A DNA stretch of 64,000 bases from Bufo bufo (Eukaryota; Chordata; Amphibia; Anura; Bufonidae). Each line of letters starts with the position of its first letter. Within the stretch, counting starts at the first letter, position 1. Below, one piece after another: positions 10,090-22,021 of the stretch. The notes under the pieces were generated by a model. It made no database searches and had not been told where the DNA came from. It was given only the letters and a program-made list of their open reading frames with translations. The position numbers were made by a program, and so were the translations under genes. The stretch lies in the NCBI RefSeq assembly GCF_905171765.1, contig NC_053391.1, positions 261,781,918-261,845,917 of the forward strand. Direction: 5' to 3'.

Positions 10090-12640
10090 AATTGGAGAGA
10101 GGTCCCATAGCAGAGAATCTGGCTTCACGTCAGCAGAGAATCAGTCTCTTCATGCCATAGCAGAGAATCTGGCTTCACGTCACCCACCACTGTAACAGTC
10201 CATTGTCATATATTTAGGCCCCGGCACCCAGGCAGAGGAGAGAGGTCCCATAACAGAGAATCTGGCTTCATGTCAGCAGAGAATCAGTCTGCATGTCTTA
10301 GCAGAGAATCATGCTTTACGTCACCCAACACTGGAACAGTCCATTGTCAGATATTTAGGCCCAGGCACCCAGGCAGAGGAGAGAGGTCCCGTAACAGAGA
10401 ATCTGGCTTCATGTCAGCAGAGAATCAGTCTTCATGTCATAGCAGAGAATCAGGCTTCACGTCACCCACCACTGGAACAGGCCACTGTCACATATTTAGG
10501 CCCAGGCACCCAGGCAGAGGAGAGAGGTCCCGTAACAGAGAATCTGGCTTCATGTCAGCAGAGAATCAGTCTTCATGTCATAGCAGAGAATCAGGCTTCA
10601 CATCACCCACCACTGGAACAGGCCACTGTCACATATTTAGGCCCAGGCACCCAGCCAGGCAGAGGAGAGAGGTCCCGTAACAGAGAATCTGGCTTCATGT
10701 CAGCAGAGAATCAGTCTTCATGTTATAGCAGAGAATCAGGCTTCACGTCACCCACCACTGGAACAGGCCACTGTCACATATTTAGGCCCAGGCACCCAGG
10801 CAGAGGAGAGAGGTCCCGTAACAGAGAATCTGGCTTCATGTCAGCAGAGAATCAGTCTTCATGTTATAGCAGAGAATCAGGCTTCACGTCACCCACCACT
10901 GGAACAGGCCACTGTCACATATTTAGGCCCAGGCACCCAGGTAGAGGAGAGAGGTCCCGTAACAGAGAATCTGGCTTCATGTCAGCAGAGAATCAGTCTT
11001 CATGTCATAGCAGAGAATCAGGCTTCACGTCACCCACCACTGGAACAGGCCACTGTCACATATTTAAGCCAAGGCACCCAGGCAGAGGAGAGAGGTCCCG
11101 TAACAGAGAATCTGGCTTCATGTCAGCAGAGAATCAGTCTTCATGTCATAGCAGAGAATCAGGCTTCACGTCACCCACCACTGGAACAGGCCACTGTCAC
11201 ATATTTAGGCCCAAGCACCCCGGCAGAGGAGAGAGGTCCCGTAACAGAGAATCTGGCTTCATGTCAGCAGAGAATCAGTCTTCATGTCATAGCAGAGAAT
11301 CAGGCTTCACGTCACCCACCACTGGAACAGGCCACTGTCACATATTTAGGCCCAGGCAGAGGAGAGAGGTCCCGTAACAGCGAATCTGGCTTCATGTCAG
11401 CAGAGAATCAGTCTTCATGTCATAGCAGAGAATCAGGCTTCACGTCACCCACCACTGGAACAGGCCACTGTCACATATTTAGGCCCAGGCACCCAGGCAG
11501 AGGAGAGAGGTCCCGTAACAGAGAATCTGGCTTCATGTCAGCAGAGAATCAGTCTTCATGTCATAGCAGAGAATCAGGCTTCACGTCACCCACCACTGGA
11601 ACAGGCCACTGTCACATATTTAGGCCCAGGCAGAGGAGAGAGGTCCCGTAACAGAGAATCTGGCTTCATGTCAGCACAGAATCAGTCTTCATGTCATAGC
11701 AGAGAATCAGGCTTCACGTCACCCACCACTGGAACAGGCCACTGTCACATATTTAGGCCCAGGCACCCAGGCAGAGGAGAGAGGTCCCGTAACAGAGAAT
11801 CTGGCTTCATGTCAGCAGAGAATCAGTCTTCATGTTATAGCAGAGAATCAGGCTTCACGTCACCCACCACTGGAACAGGCCATTGTCACATACTTAGGCC
11901 CAGGCACCCAGGCAGAGGAGAGAGGTCCCGTAACAGAGAATCTGGCTTCATGTCAGCAGAGAATCAGTCTTCATGTCATAGCAGAGAATCAGGCTTCACG
12001 TCACCCACCACTGGAACAGGCCACTGTCACATATTTAGGCCCAGGCACCCAGGCAGAGGAGAGAGGTCCCGTAACAGAGAATCTGGCTTCATGTCAGCAG
12101 AGAATCAGTCTTCATGTTATAGCAGAGAATCAGGCTTCACGTCACCCACCACTGGAACAGGCCACTGTCACATATTTAGGCCCAGGCACCCAGGCAGAGG
12201 AGAGAGGTCCCGTAACAGAGAATCTGGCTTTATGTCAGCAGAGAATCAGTCTTCATGTCATAGCAGAGAATCAGGCTTCACGTCACCCACCACTGGAACA
12301 GGCCACTGTCATATATTTAGGCCCAGGCACCCAGGCAGAGGAGAGAGGTCCCGTAACAGAGAATCTGGCTTCATGTCAGCAGAGAATCAGTCTTCATGTC
12401 ATAGCAGAGAATCAGGCTTCACGTCACCCACCACTGGAACAGGCCACTGTCACATATTTAGGCCCAGGCACCCAGGCGGAGGAGAGAGGTCCCGTAACAG
12501 AGAATCTGGCTTTATGTCAGCAGAGAATCAGTCTTCATGTTATAGCAGAGAATCAGGCTTCACGTCACCCACCACTGGAACAGGCCACTGTCACATATTT
12601 AGGCCCCGGCACCCAGAGAGAGGAGAGGTTCATTCAACTT
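10090..12640. repeat. 141 bp tandem array in hAT-1
   Basis: About 18 copies of a 141 bp unit (for example from 10381 to 10522), each built from shorter pieces resembling CAGAGAATCTGGCTTCATGT. A few copies have lost about 10 bp. Because 141 is 47 codons, long plus-strand frames result. The related region in copy 2 (49150-50575) has a different internal arrangement of about 25 bp subunits, so the array evolves quickly. Confidence 0.9.
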
Positions 12641-12744
12641 TGGGTTGCCCCGCAATATAATGGTAAAATGAAAATAAAAATAGGATTGAATGAGGAAGTG
12701 CCCTGGAGTACAATAATATATTGTTAAAGGGAGATAGTTAATGT

Positions 12745-15700
12745 CTAATCTGCACAAGGGATGGACAGGTCCTGTGGGATCCATGCCTGGTTCTTTTTTA
12801 TGAACGTCAGCTTGTCCACATTGGCTGTAGACAGGCGGCTGCGTTTTTCTGTAATGACTCCCCCTGCCGTGCTGAATACACGTTCAGAAAAAACGCTGGC
12901 CCCCGGGCAGGCCAGCACCTCCAAGGCATAAAAGGCTAGCTCTGGCCACGTGGACAATTTGGAGACCCAGAAGTTGAATGGGGCCTCACCATCAGTCAGT
13001 ACAAGGAGGGGTGTGCACAGGTACTGTTCCACCATGTTATTGAAATGTTGCCTCCTGCTAACACGTTCCGTATCAGGTGGTGGTGCAGTTAGCTGTGGCG
13101 TGGTGACAAAACTTTTCCACATCTCTGCCATGCTAACCCTGCCCTCAGAGGAGCTGGCCGTGACACAGCTGCTTTGGCGACCTCTTGCTCCTCCTCTGCC
13201 TTCGCCTTGGGCTTCCACTTGTTCCCCTGTGCATGAAGTAAGGTGGGCACATTGTCTTTGTACCGTGGATCCAGCAGGGTGGCAACCCAGTAGTCCGCAC
13301 ACGTTAAAATGTGGGCAACTCTGCTGTCGTTGCGCAGGCACTGCAGCATGTAGTCGCTCATGTGTGCCAGGCTGCCCAGAGGTAAGGACAAGCTGTCCAC
13401 TGTGGGAGGCGTATCGTCATCGTCCTGCGTTTCCCCCCAGCCACAAACTAGTGATGGGCCCGAGCTGCGTTGGGTGCCAGCCCGCTGTGAACCTGCTTTA
13501 TCCTCATCCTTCTCTACCTCCTCCTCATCCTCGTCCTCCTCGTCCTCCAGTAGTGGGCCCTGTCTGGCCACATTTGTACCTGGCCTCTGCTGTTGCAAAA
13601 AACCTCCCTCTGAGTCACTTCTAAGAGACTGGCCTGAAAGTGCTAAAAATGACCCCTCTTCCTCCTCCTCCTCCTCCTGGGCCACCTCCTCTTCCATCAT
13701 CGCCCTAAGTGTTTTCTCAAGGAGACATAGAAGTGGTATTGTAACGCTGATAACGGCGTCATCGCCACTGGCCATGTTGGTGGAGTACTCGAAACAGCGC
13801 AACAGGGCACACAGGTCTCGCATGGAGGCCCAGTCATTGGTGGTGAAGTGGTGCTGTTCCGCAGTGCGACTGACCCGTGCGTGCTGCAGCTGAAACTCCA
13901 CTATGGCCTGCTGCTGCTCGCACAGTCTGTCCAGCATGTGCAAGGTGGAGTTCCACCTGGTGGGCACGTCGCATATGAGGCGGTGAGCGGGAAGGCTGAA
14001 GTTACGCTGTAGCGCAGACAGGCGAGCAGCGGCAGGATGTGAACGCCGGAAGCGCGAACAGACAGCCCGCACTTTATGCAGCAGCTCTGACATGTCGGGG
14101 TGGTTGTGAATGAACTTCTGCACCACCAAATTCAGCACATGCGCCAGGCAAGGGATGTGCGTCAAACCGGCTAGTCCCAGAGCTGCAACGAGATTTCGCC
14201 CATTATCGCACACCACCAGGCCGGGCTTAAGGCTCACCGGCAGCAACCACTCGTCGGTCTGTTTTTCTATACCCCGCCACAACTCCTGTGCGGTGTGGGG
14301 CCTGTCCCCCAAACATATGAGTTTCAGAATGGCCTGCTGACGTTTACCCCGGGCTGTGCTGAAGTTGGTGGTGAAGGTGTGTGGCTGACTGGATGAGCAG
14401 GTGGAAGAAGAGGAGGAGGAAGCTGAGTAGGAGGAGGAGGAGACAGGAGGCAAAGAATGTTGCCCTGCGATCCTTGGCGGCGGAAGGACGTGCGCCAAAC
14501 AGCTCTCCGCCTGGGGCCCAGCCGCCACTACATTTACCCAGTGTGCAGTTAGGGAGATATAGCGTCCCTGGCCGTGCTTACTGGTCCACGAATCTGTGGT
14601 TAGGTGGACTTTGCCACAGATGGTGTTGCGCAGTGCACACTTGATTTTATCGGATACTTGGTTGTGCAGGGAAGGCACGGCTCTCCTTGAGAAGTAGTGC
14701 CGGCTGGGAACAACATACTGTGGGACAGCAAGCGACATGAGCTGTTTGAAGCTGTCTGTCTCCACCAGCCTAAATGACAGCATTTCATAGGCCAGTAGTT
14801 TAGAAATGCTGGCATTCAGGGCCAGGGATCGAGGGTGGCTAGGTGGGAATTTACGCTTTCTCTCAAATGTTTGTGAGATGGAGAGCTGAACGCTGCCGTG
14901 TGACATGGTTGAGATGCTTGGTGACGCAGGTGGTGGTGTTGGTGGTACATCCCATGTTTGCTGGGCGGCAGGTGCCAACATTCCTCCAGAGGCGGAGGAA
15001 GAGGCCGAGGCGGCGGCAGCAGCAGAAGAGGCCGAGGCGGCAGCAGCAGAAGAGGTAGCAGAGGGAGCCTGAGTGACTTTCTTGTTTTTAAGGTGTTTAC
15101 TCCACTGCAGTTCATGCTTTGTATGCAGGTGCCTGGTCATGCAGGTTGTGCTAAGGTTCAGAACGTTAATGCCTCGCTTCAGGCTCTGATGGCACAGCGT
15201 GCAAACCACTCGGGTCTTGTCGTCAGCACATTGTTTGAAGAAGTGCCATTCCAGGGATCTCCTTGAAGCTGCCTTTGGGGTGCTCGGTCCCAGATGGCGG
15301 CGGTCAGTAGCAGGCGGAGTCTCTTGGCGGCGGGTGTTCTGCTTTTGCCCACTGCTCCCTCTTTGTCTTTTGCTACGCTGTTGGCTTGGTCTCACCACTG
15401 CCTCCGAACTGTGAAAGTCAGTGGCACGACCTTCATTCCATGTGGGGTCTAGGACCTCATCGTCCCCTGATTCGTCTTCCACCCAGTCTTGATCCCTGAC
15501 CTCCTGTTCAGTCTGCACACTGCAGAAAGACGCAGCAGTTGGCACCTGTGTTTCGTCATCATCAGAGACGTGCTGAGGTGGTATTCCCATGTCCTCATCA
15601 TCAGGAAACATAAGTGGTTGTGTGTTAGTGCATTCTATCTCTTCCACCCCTGGGGAAGGGCTAGGTGGATGCCCTTGGGAAACCCTGCCAGCAGAGTCTT

Positions 15701-16062
15701 CAAACAGCATAAGTGACTGCTGCATAACTTGAGGCTCAGACAGTTTCCCTGATATGCATGGGGGTGATGTGACAGACTGATGGGCTTGGTTTTCATGTGC
15801 CATCTGTGCGCTTTCTGCAGAAGACTGGGTGGGAGATAATGTGAACGTGCTGGATCCACTGTCGGCCACCCATCCTTAGAACGGCATTGGGCCCCACAAA
15901 ATATCGCTGTAAATTCTGCTGGCTCCTGGGACCTGAGGTAGTTGGTTCACTAGGACGTGTGGCTGTGGCAGAACGGCAACGTCCTCTCCCAGCACCAGAG
16001 GGTCCACTAACACCACCACGACCATGTCTGCGTCCGCGTCCCTTACTAGATGTTTTCCTCAT
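12745..16062 (-). pseudogene. hAT transposase, copy 1
   Basis: The gene starts at 16062 (MRKTSSKGRG...), a Gly/Arg-rich N-terminus. A long frame from 15869 to 13089 holds an acidic region, a BED zinc finger (CTLC ... HLHTKH) near 15100-15260, poly-Ala/Ser, a TTDSWTS motif with the probable first catalytic Asp, VVCDNGRN with the second, CLAHVLNL, and PTRWNST. The C-terminal frame (13341-12745) carries the hAT dimerisation domain (SERVFSTAGG). Compared with copy 2, a 35 bp deletion near 15870 and a deletion of about 76 bp near 13235 break the frame. It would bind the TTCGG-rich ends and cut and paste the element. At over 1100 codons it is long for a hAT because of low-complexity insertions. The antisense Ser-rich frames are shadows. 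Confidence 0.92.
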
Positions 16063-16229
16063 TGTTACCGTTCACCACAATAAGAAAAATATTATTCGGG
16101 CCAATGTATTGAATTAAAATTCAGGCCTTTTTTTACAGACACCTAACACTAAGTCTATCTGGCTATCTATTTAGGTACCGTATTACACTAATACACGCAC
16201 ACCAGTAATGACAGATTTAGCTAAATATA
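16063..16229. other. hAT-1 5' flank of the transposase
   Basis: AT-rich sequence upstream of the transposase start, ending where the 295 bp array begins. It should hold promoter sequence, but no clear TATA box could be assigned. Confidence 0.4.
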
Positions 16230-18640
16230 AATTTGAGGCCTATTAATTAGGCGCTGGGTGACAGGTATACGTTTAATCACAGAATTAGACTTGGATCTGC
16301 ACTGTAGCGTGTGTGTTACGTTTTTGAGAATTACCCTATCAGCACCTTGAATCTAATATACCCTTTTAGGGATAGATTTAAAGTAGGCCTGATACAGCAG
16401 AAACCACTAATTTGGAGAATTGCAAATTTGGGAATTGTTTTTCAACCCAGAACAAAAACTGTGCTTTGACGGACAGTAAAACTAACTTGACCAGCTAAAA
16501 CAGTACAGATTTGGATGAATATCAATGTGAGGCCTATTTTTTAGGCGCTGGGTGACAGGTATACGTTTAATCACAGAATTAGACTTGGATCTGCACTGTA
16601 GCGTGTGTGTTACGTTTTTGAGAATTACCCTATCAGCACCTTGAATCTAATATACCCTTTTAGGGATAGATTTAAAGTAGGCCTGATACAGCAGAAACCA
16701 CTAATTTTGAGAATTGCAAATTTGGCAATTGTTTTTCAACCCAGAACAAAAACTGTGCTTTGACGGACAGTAAAACTAACTTGACCGGCTAAAACAGTAC
16801 AGATTTGGATGAATATAAATGTGAGGCCTATTATTTAGGCGCTGGGTGACAGGTATACGTTTATTCACAGAATTAGACTTGGATCTGCACTGTAGCGTGT
16901 GTGTGAAGTTCTTGAGAATTACCCTATCAGCACCTTGAATCTAATATACCCTTTTAGGGATAGATTTAAAGTAGGCCTGATACAGCAGAAACCACTAATT
17001 TTGAGAATTGCAAATTTGGGAATTGTTTTTCAACCCAGAACAAAAACTGTGCTTTGACGGACAGTAAAACTAACTTGACCAGCTAAAACAGTACAGATTT
17101 GGATGAATATAAATGTGAGGCCTATTATTTAGGCGCTGGGTGACAGGTATACGTTTAATCACAGAATTAGACTTGGATCTGCACTGTAGCGTGTGTGTTA
17201 AGTTTTTGAGAATTACCTTATCAGCACCTTGAATCTAATTTACCCTTTTAGGGATAGATTTAAAGTAGGCCTGATACAGCAGAAACCACTAATTTTGAGA
17301 ATTGCAAATTTGGGAATTGTTTTTCAACCCAGAACAAAAACTTTGCTTTGACGGACAGTAAAACTAACTTGACCAGCTAAAACAGTACAGATTTGGATGA
17401 ATATCTATGTGAGGCCTATTTTTTAGGCGCTGGGTGACAGGTATACGTTTAATCACAGAATTAGACTTGGATCTGCACTGTAGCGTGTGTGTGTGAAGTT
17501 CTTGAGAATTACCCTATCAGCACCTTGAATCTAATATACCCTTTTAGGGATAGATTTAAAGTAGGCCTGATACAGCAGAAACCACTAATTTTGAGAATTG
17601 CAAATTTGGAAATTGTTTTTCAACCCAGAACAAAAACTGTGCTTTGACGGTCACTAAAAATAACTTGACCAGCTAAAACAGTACAGATTTGGATGAATAT
17701 AAATGTGAGGCCTATTTTTTAGGCGCTGGGTGACAGGTATACGTTTAATCACAGAATTAGACTTGGATCTGCACTGTAGCGTGTGTGTTAAGTTTTTGAG
17801 AATAACCCTATCAGCACCTTGAATCTAATTTACCCTTTTAGGGATAGATTTAAAGTAGGCCTGATACAGCAGAAACCACTAATTTTGAGAATTGCAAATT
17901 TGGGAATTGTTTTTCAACCCAGAACAAAAACTTTGCTTTGACGGACAGTAAAACTAACTTGACCAGCTAAAACAGTACAGATTTGGATGAATATCTATGT
18001 GAGGCCTATTTTTTAGGCGCTGGGTGACAGGTATACGTTTAATCACAGAATTAGACTTGGATCTGCACTGTAGCGTGTGTGTGTGAAGTTCTTGAGAATT
18101 ACCCTATCAGCACCTTGAATCTAATATACCCTTTTAGGGATAGATTTAAAGTAGGCCTGATACAGCAGAAACCACTAATTTTGAGAATTGCAAATTTGGA
18201 AATTGTTTTTCAACCCAGAACAAAAACTGTGCTTTGACGGTCACTAAAAATAACTTGACCAGCTAAAACAGTACAGATTTGGATGAATATAAATGTGAGG
18301 CCTATTTTTTAGGCGCTGGGTGACAGGTATACGTTTAATCACAGAATTAGACTTGGATCTGCACTGTAGCGTGTGTGTGTGAAGTTCTTGAGAATTACCC
18401 TATCAGCACCTTGAATCTAATATACCCTTTTAGGGATAGATTTAAAGTAGGCCTGATACAGCAGAAACCACTAATTTTGAGAATTGCAAATTTGGGAATT
18501 GTTTTTCAACCCAGAACAAAAACTGTGCTTTGACGGTCACTAAAAATAACTTGACCAGCTAAAGCAGTAATGACAGATTTGGATTAATATAAATGTGAGG
18601 CCTATTTTTTAGGCGCTGGGTGACAGGCTCAACTTGCCCC
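16230..18640. repeat. 295 bp tandem array upstream of transposase
   Basis: Eight full copies of a unit of about 294-301 bp, marked by TTAGGCGCTGGGTGACAGG near 16246, 16540, 16834, 17128, 17422, 17718, 18012, 18308 and a last partial at 18609. Two neighbouring units are nearly identical to two later ones, so multi-unit duplication has occurred. Copy 2 has only about 2.5 related units (44990-45560). The array lies upstream of the transposase and could affect its expression; this is inference. Confidence 0.9.
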
Positions 18641-19030
18641 TGATGTAAAAAATAACCACACTATTGATGGTTAAATGCACTTGATGAAAGCTTGACCCTG
18701 ATGTAGGATATAGCAAAAAATAACCACACTATTGATGGTTAAATGCACTTGGGTGACAAGGTCAGCTTGCCCCTGATGTAGTATATGGCCAAAAAATAAC
18801 CACACTATTGATGGTTAAATGCACTTGATGAAAGCTTGACCCTGATGTAGGATATAGCAAAAAATAACCACACTATTGATGGTTAAATGCACTTGGGTGA
18901 CAAGGTCAGCTTGCCCCTGATGTAGTATATGGCCAAAAAATAACCACACTATTGATGGTTAAATGCACTTGATGAAAGCTTGACCCTGATGTATGATATA
19001 GCAAAAAATAACCACACTATTGATGGTTAA
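18641..19030. repeat. Alternating short tandem array in hAT-1
   Basis: Five copies of a segment containing ATAACCACACTATTGATGGT separated alternately by a GATGAAAGCTTGACCCTGAT linker and a GGTGACAAGGTCAGC linker, giving a dimeric unit of about 120 bp. Confidence 0.85.
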
Positions 19031-19565
19031 ATGTACTTGGTGGCAGCTTGTGCTGGCGCACAAGCAAGCCACAAAGTGGCCGCCGATCACCCCAGAAAAA
19101 AGTGACTGAAAAACGCTCTGGGCACCCTAAAAACACTGAGCAATTGAAAAGCAGCAGTTCAATGATCCACAGCTGTAGATCGATCACTGAATGAAGTCTT
19201 TTGGAGGAGTTAATCACAGTCTAATCTCGCCCTAACGTCGCAGCTGCAACCTCTCCCTACACTTGTATCAGCAGAGTGACGTGCAGCGCTACGTGACCCA
19301 AGCTTATATAGAGGATGGGTCACATGCTGCACTGGCCAATCACAGCCATGCCAATAGTAGGCATGGCTGTGATGGCCTCTTGGGGCAAGTAGTATGACGC
19401 TTGTTGATTGGCTGCTTTGCAGCCTTTCAAAAAGCGCCAAGAAAGCGCTGAACACCGAACTCGAACCCGGACTTTTACGAAAATGTTCGGGTTTGGGTCC
19501 ATGTCACGGACACCCCAAAATTCGGTACGAACCCGAACTATACAGTTCGGGTTCGCTCATCCCTA

Positions 19566-19573
19566 ATGGTGGT
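19566..19573. repeat. hAT-1 target-site duplication, right
   Basis: ATGGTGGT directly after the element end CATCCCTA; identical to 9814-9821. Confidence 0.95.
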
Positions 19574-20300
19574 CTTGCCCTCTACTAACACAATTTTGGA
19601 AGGATGTCGAGAGATCGATTAATTCGATTTGTGCCACCTCTATAACACTCTCTCCTGAATTAGTACTGCTTTGGATTCCAACCCCTGATTTTCGCCCTTC
19701 AAAGCATAATCTCCCCACACATATGATTGCCACTGCAAAACTGCTTATTCCTACTAAATGGAAAGACACTAATCCCCCAGATCTAAAAATGTGGGATGAC
19801 AGAATGCACCAACTGCATAGGATGGAGGAATTAATGGGCTGGTCCCGGGGTATTAGACGAAAATACCTTGAGGTTTGGTCTCCTTGGAAAAAAGCACTAG
19901 AGGTGAAGGATATTGAGATTTTGGACCAGTCAGAAAAAGATAGAGGTTAGGAAAGCCACATCACATTAAATGGGATAATTACCTTGATACACTATTTCTT
20001 TGCTACTAGTCGCTCTTACCAGTGAATTCATATGGTAACTGCGCCCTTTTAAGGGCATTTATTTGCTTAACTCTAAGTGCCTACCCCCCTCTTCTTGTTC
20101 ACCCCTCCCCTTTCCATCACATACCCTTGTTTGAATGTACTCTGAAGGTTTACTGAATTTAGGATATGATTATGTCCATATACTGCAACTATTGTTAATG
20201 CAATATTGTACATCTCATGAAAATGATATGGAATGTCATATTGTGTATTTTCCTTTGATATACTTGAAATAATAAAGAGAGATTTACAAAAAAAAAAAAA
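19574..20300 (+). pseudogene. LINE ORF2 C-terminus, 3' UTR and poly(A)
   Basis: Joined across the hAT insertion, the frame reads from the CWRC/HIWW motif on the left into a SCPLLTQFW continuation, the conserved C-terminal signature of L1-type ORF2. The segment 19723-19950 encodes the usual KW...P.....W-rich tail. A short 3' UTR follows, ending at AATAAAGAGAG and an A-run at 20287-20300. No target-site duplication could be found, because the 5' end of the LINE is outside the window. Confidence 0.85.
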
Positions 20301-21064
20301 GCATATGAATAGATCTACCGTAAGTCACATGCCTCAAACATTTATATTTCTGCTTACATAATAATCTCATTTGCCTCTCCATATACTGATATAAGTGGGA
20401 TTCCCCTGTCCTTAATTGTAGAATATTGGATAGGGACAGTGTAGAGAGATCATAGGGAGAATTTTTATACACTTACTGTGCATCAGACTCAGCATCAACA
20501 GAATGTCTAATATATAGGCGCGTTTATCTAATTCACCTGCTGCGCCATTCATTCTTAATCTGTTCTGTTATACATAGACTTCCTGTGCATTAGACTTATT
20601 GTCAACAGGCAGTCAAATATATAGGTGAGTTTATCTATTTCACTTACTGCGCCATTAATATTGAATCTGTTCTGTTATACGTAGAGTTACTGTGCGTCAG
20701 ACTTAGTCTCAACAGGAGGTCTAGGTGCGCTTATCTAGTACATTTAATGCTCCATTTATATTTAATCTGTATTGTAATATATAGGCACTGTCCATCAGAC
20801 TCATTGTCAACAGGTGGTCTCATATATAGGCACGTTTTTATAGTTCATCCGCTGCGCCATTCATACTTAAACTGTTGTGTTATACATAGACTTACTATAT
20901 GTCAGACTCAGCGTCAACAGGCAGTATAATATATAAGCGTGTTTATCTGGTACACTTACTGCTCCATTTATACTTAATCTGCTCTGCTATACATAGACTT
21001 ACTGTGCATCAGACTTAGTCTCAAGAGGTGGTCTAATCTAGTACACTTGCTTGGCCATTCATAC
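20301..21064. repeat. 105 bp tandem array interrupted by piggyBac
   Basis: About six diverged copies of a roughly 105 bp unit containing GCGCCATTCATACTTAATCT and CATCAGACT..GTCAACAGG. The last unit is cut at TTAA by the piggyBac, and the array's downstream flank resumes at 28595 (TTAATCTGTTACATTACTG). The arrangement array then acidic frame resembles the hAT elements in this window. Confidence 0.75.
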
Positions 21065-21068
21065 TTAA
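21065..21068. repeat. piggyBac TTAA target duplication, left
   Basis: TTAA directly before CCACCTCCGG; matched by TTAA at 28591-28594. Confidence 0.9.
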
Positions 21069-22021
21069 CCACCTCCGGACCGCTGTACGCAGATTCGCGT
21101 TCCGGAGGTGGCAGCGCTGCGCACAGTCACGCATATACGCGTCATCTCGCGAGACGCGAGATTTCGCTCCAAGCCGGCCCGCGCATGCGCATCGCGGGCC
21201 GGCAAAAGTTAAAGGACAAGTTCGTCACCAGCCTGCCAGCAATGATCATTGGCTGGCAGGCTGGCGATTTTTAAAAAATCCAATCACAAGCCATATAACC
21301 GATCATATTAGTAAATATGATCTGTTATATGGCTTCTCTGCTTCTCTGCTGGTCCTTTTCGTCGGTTGGATCCAGCAGAGAAGCAGACATCACTGTGAGT
21401 AGCACCAAACACTTCACTGTAGCCCCTGATCACCCCCCTGCACCCCAATTAACCCTTTGATCACCCCTTTGATCGCCCCTGTCAATCACCAGTGAAAGGA
21501 AAAAAAGTGATCAGTGTAAACTGTCACTTTTTTTTTTTCACTAGTATTGGCTGTTAGGTTTTAGGGATAGTTTAGGCCCCTTGGTTAGGTAGTTAGCGTC
21601 AGTTAGCGCCCACCCCACCGCACCGCAGTCACTTTTATTCGCTGAATAGCGTATCGCTAATCAGCATTTGTACTTTTATAGTATCTGTAAGTGATCAAAA
21701 CTGATCACGGTCAGATCTATAATAGTATTAGTGTCACTTTAGTTCGCCCTCCACCCAAAACGCAGTGTTTGCCCGATCAGGCCTGATCGGTCGCCCACAC
21801 GTGCGTTCACCCACGCCCGCCCCACCGCAGTGACAAAAAATATATATTTTTTTGATCACTGCACATTCATTTTACACGCACTGCGGCGATAAAAAAATCA
21901 GTTTTGATATTTTTTATCAACCGCAGCGGCTCCGGTACTTCGCTAGCCTCCCCTTTGTAAGACAGGCTTGCTTTTTTTCTTGGGTAGTCTCAGGGAATAC
22001 CCCTAAATTTAGTTGTCCAAA

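Larger units (their letters stand above)
9822..19565 (-). mobile_element. hAT transposon copy 1 (9744 bp)
   Basis: The ends read TAGAGTTGAGCGAAC (left) and, reversed, TAGGGATGAGCGAAC (right): 15 bp imperfect terminal inverted repeats. Both subterminal regions are dense in CCGAAC/GTTCGG motifs, typical of hAT transposase binding clusters. The 8 bp ATGGTGGT flanks both ends. Inside are a 141 bp array, the transposase on the minus strand, a 295 bp array and a shorter array. Removing it restores a continuous LINE frame. A second copy lies at 44287-50861. Confidence 0.95.

Noticed and set aside
10270..12660. Long plus-strand frames with 47-residue repeats
   Set aside because: They follow from a 141 bp tandem unit inside a transposon, with no start context or domain; the frame is not kept in the second hAT copy.
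13360..15266. Ser-, Arg- or Gly-rich frames opposite the hAT transposase (also 46492-48564)
   Set aside because: Antisense shadows of poly-Ala/Ser and Glu/Asp codon runs in the transposase.
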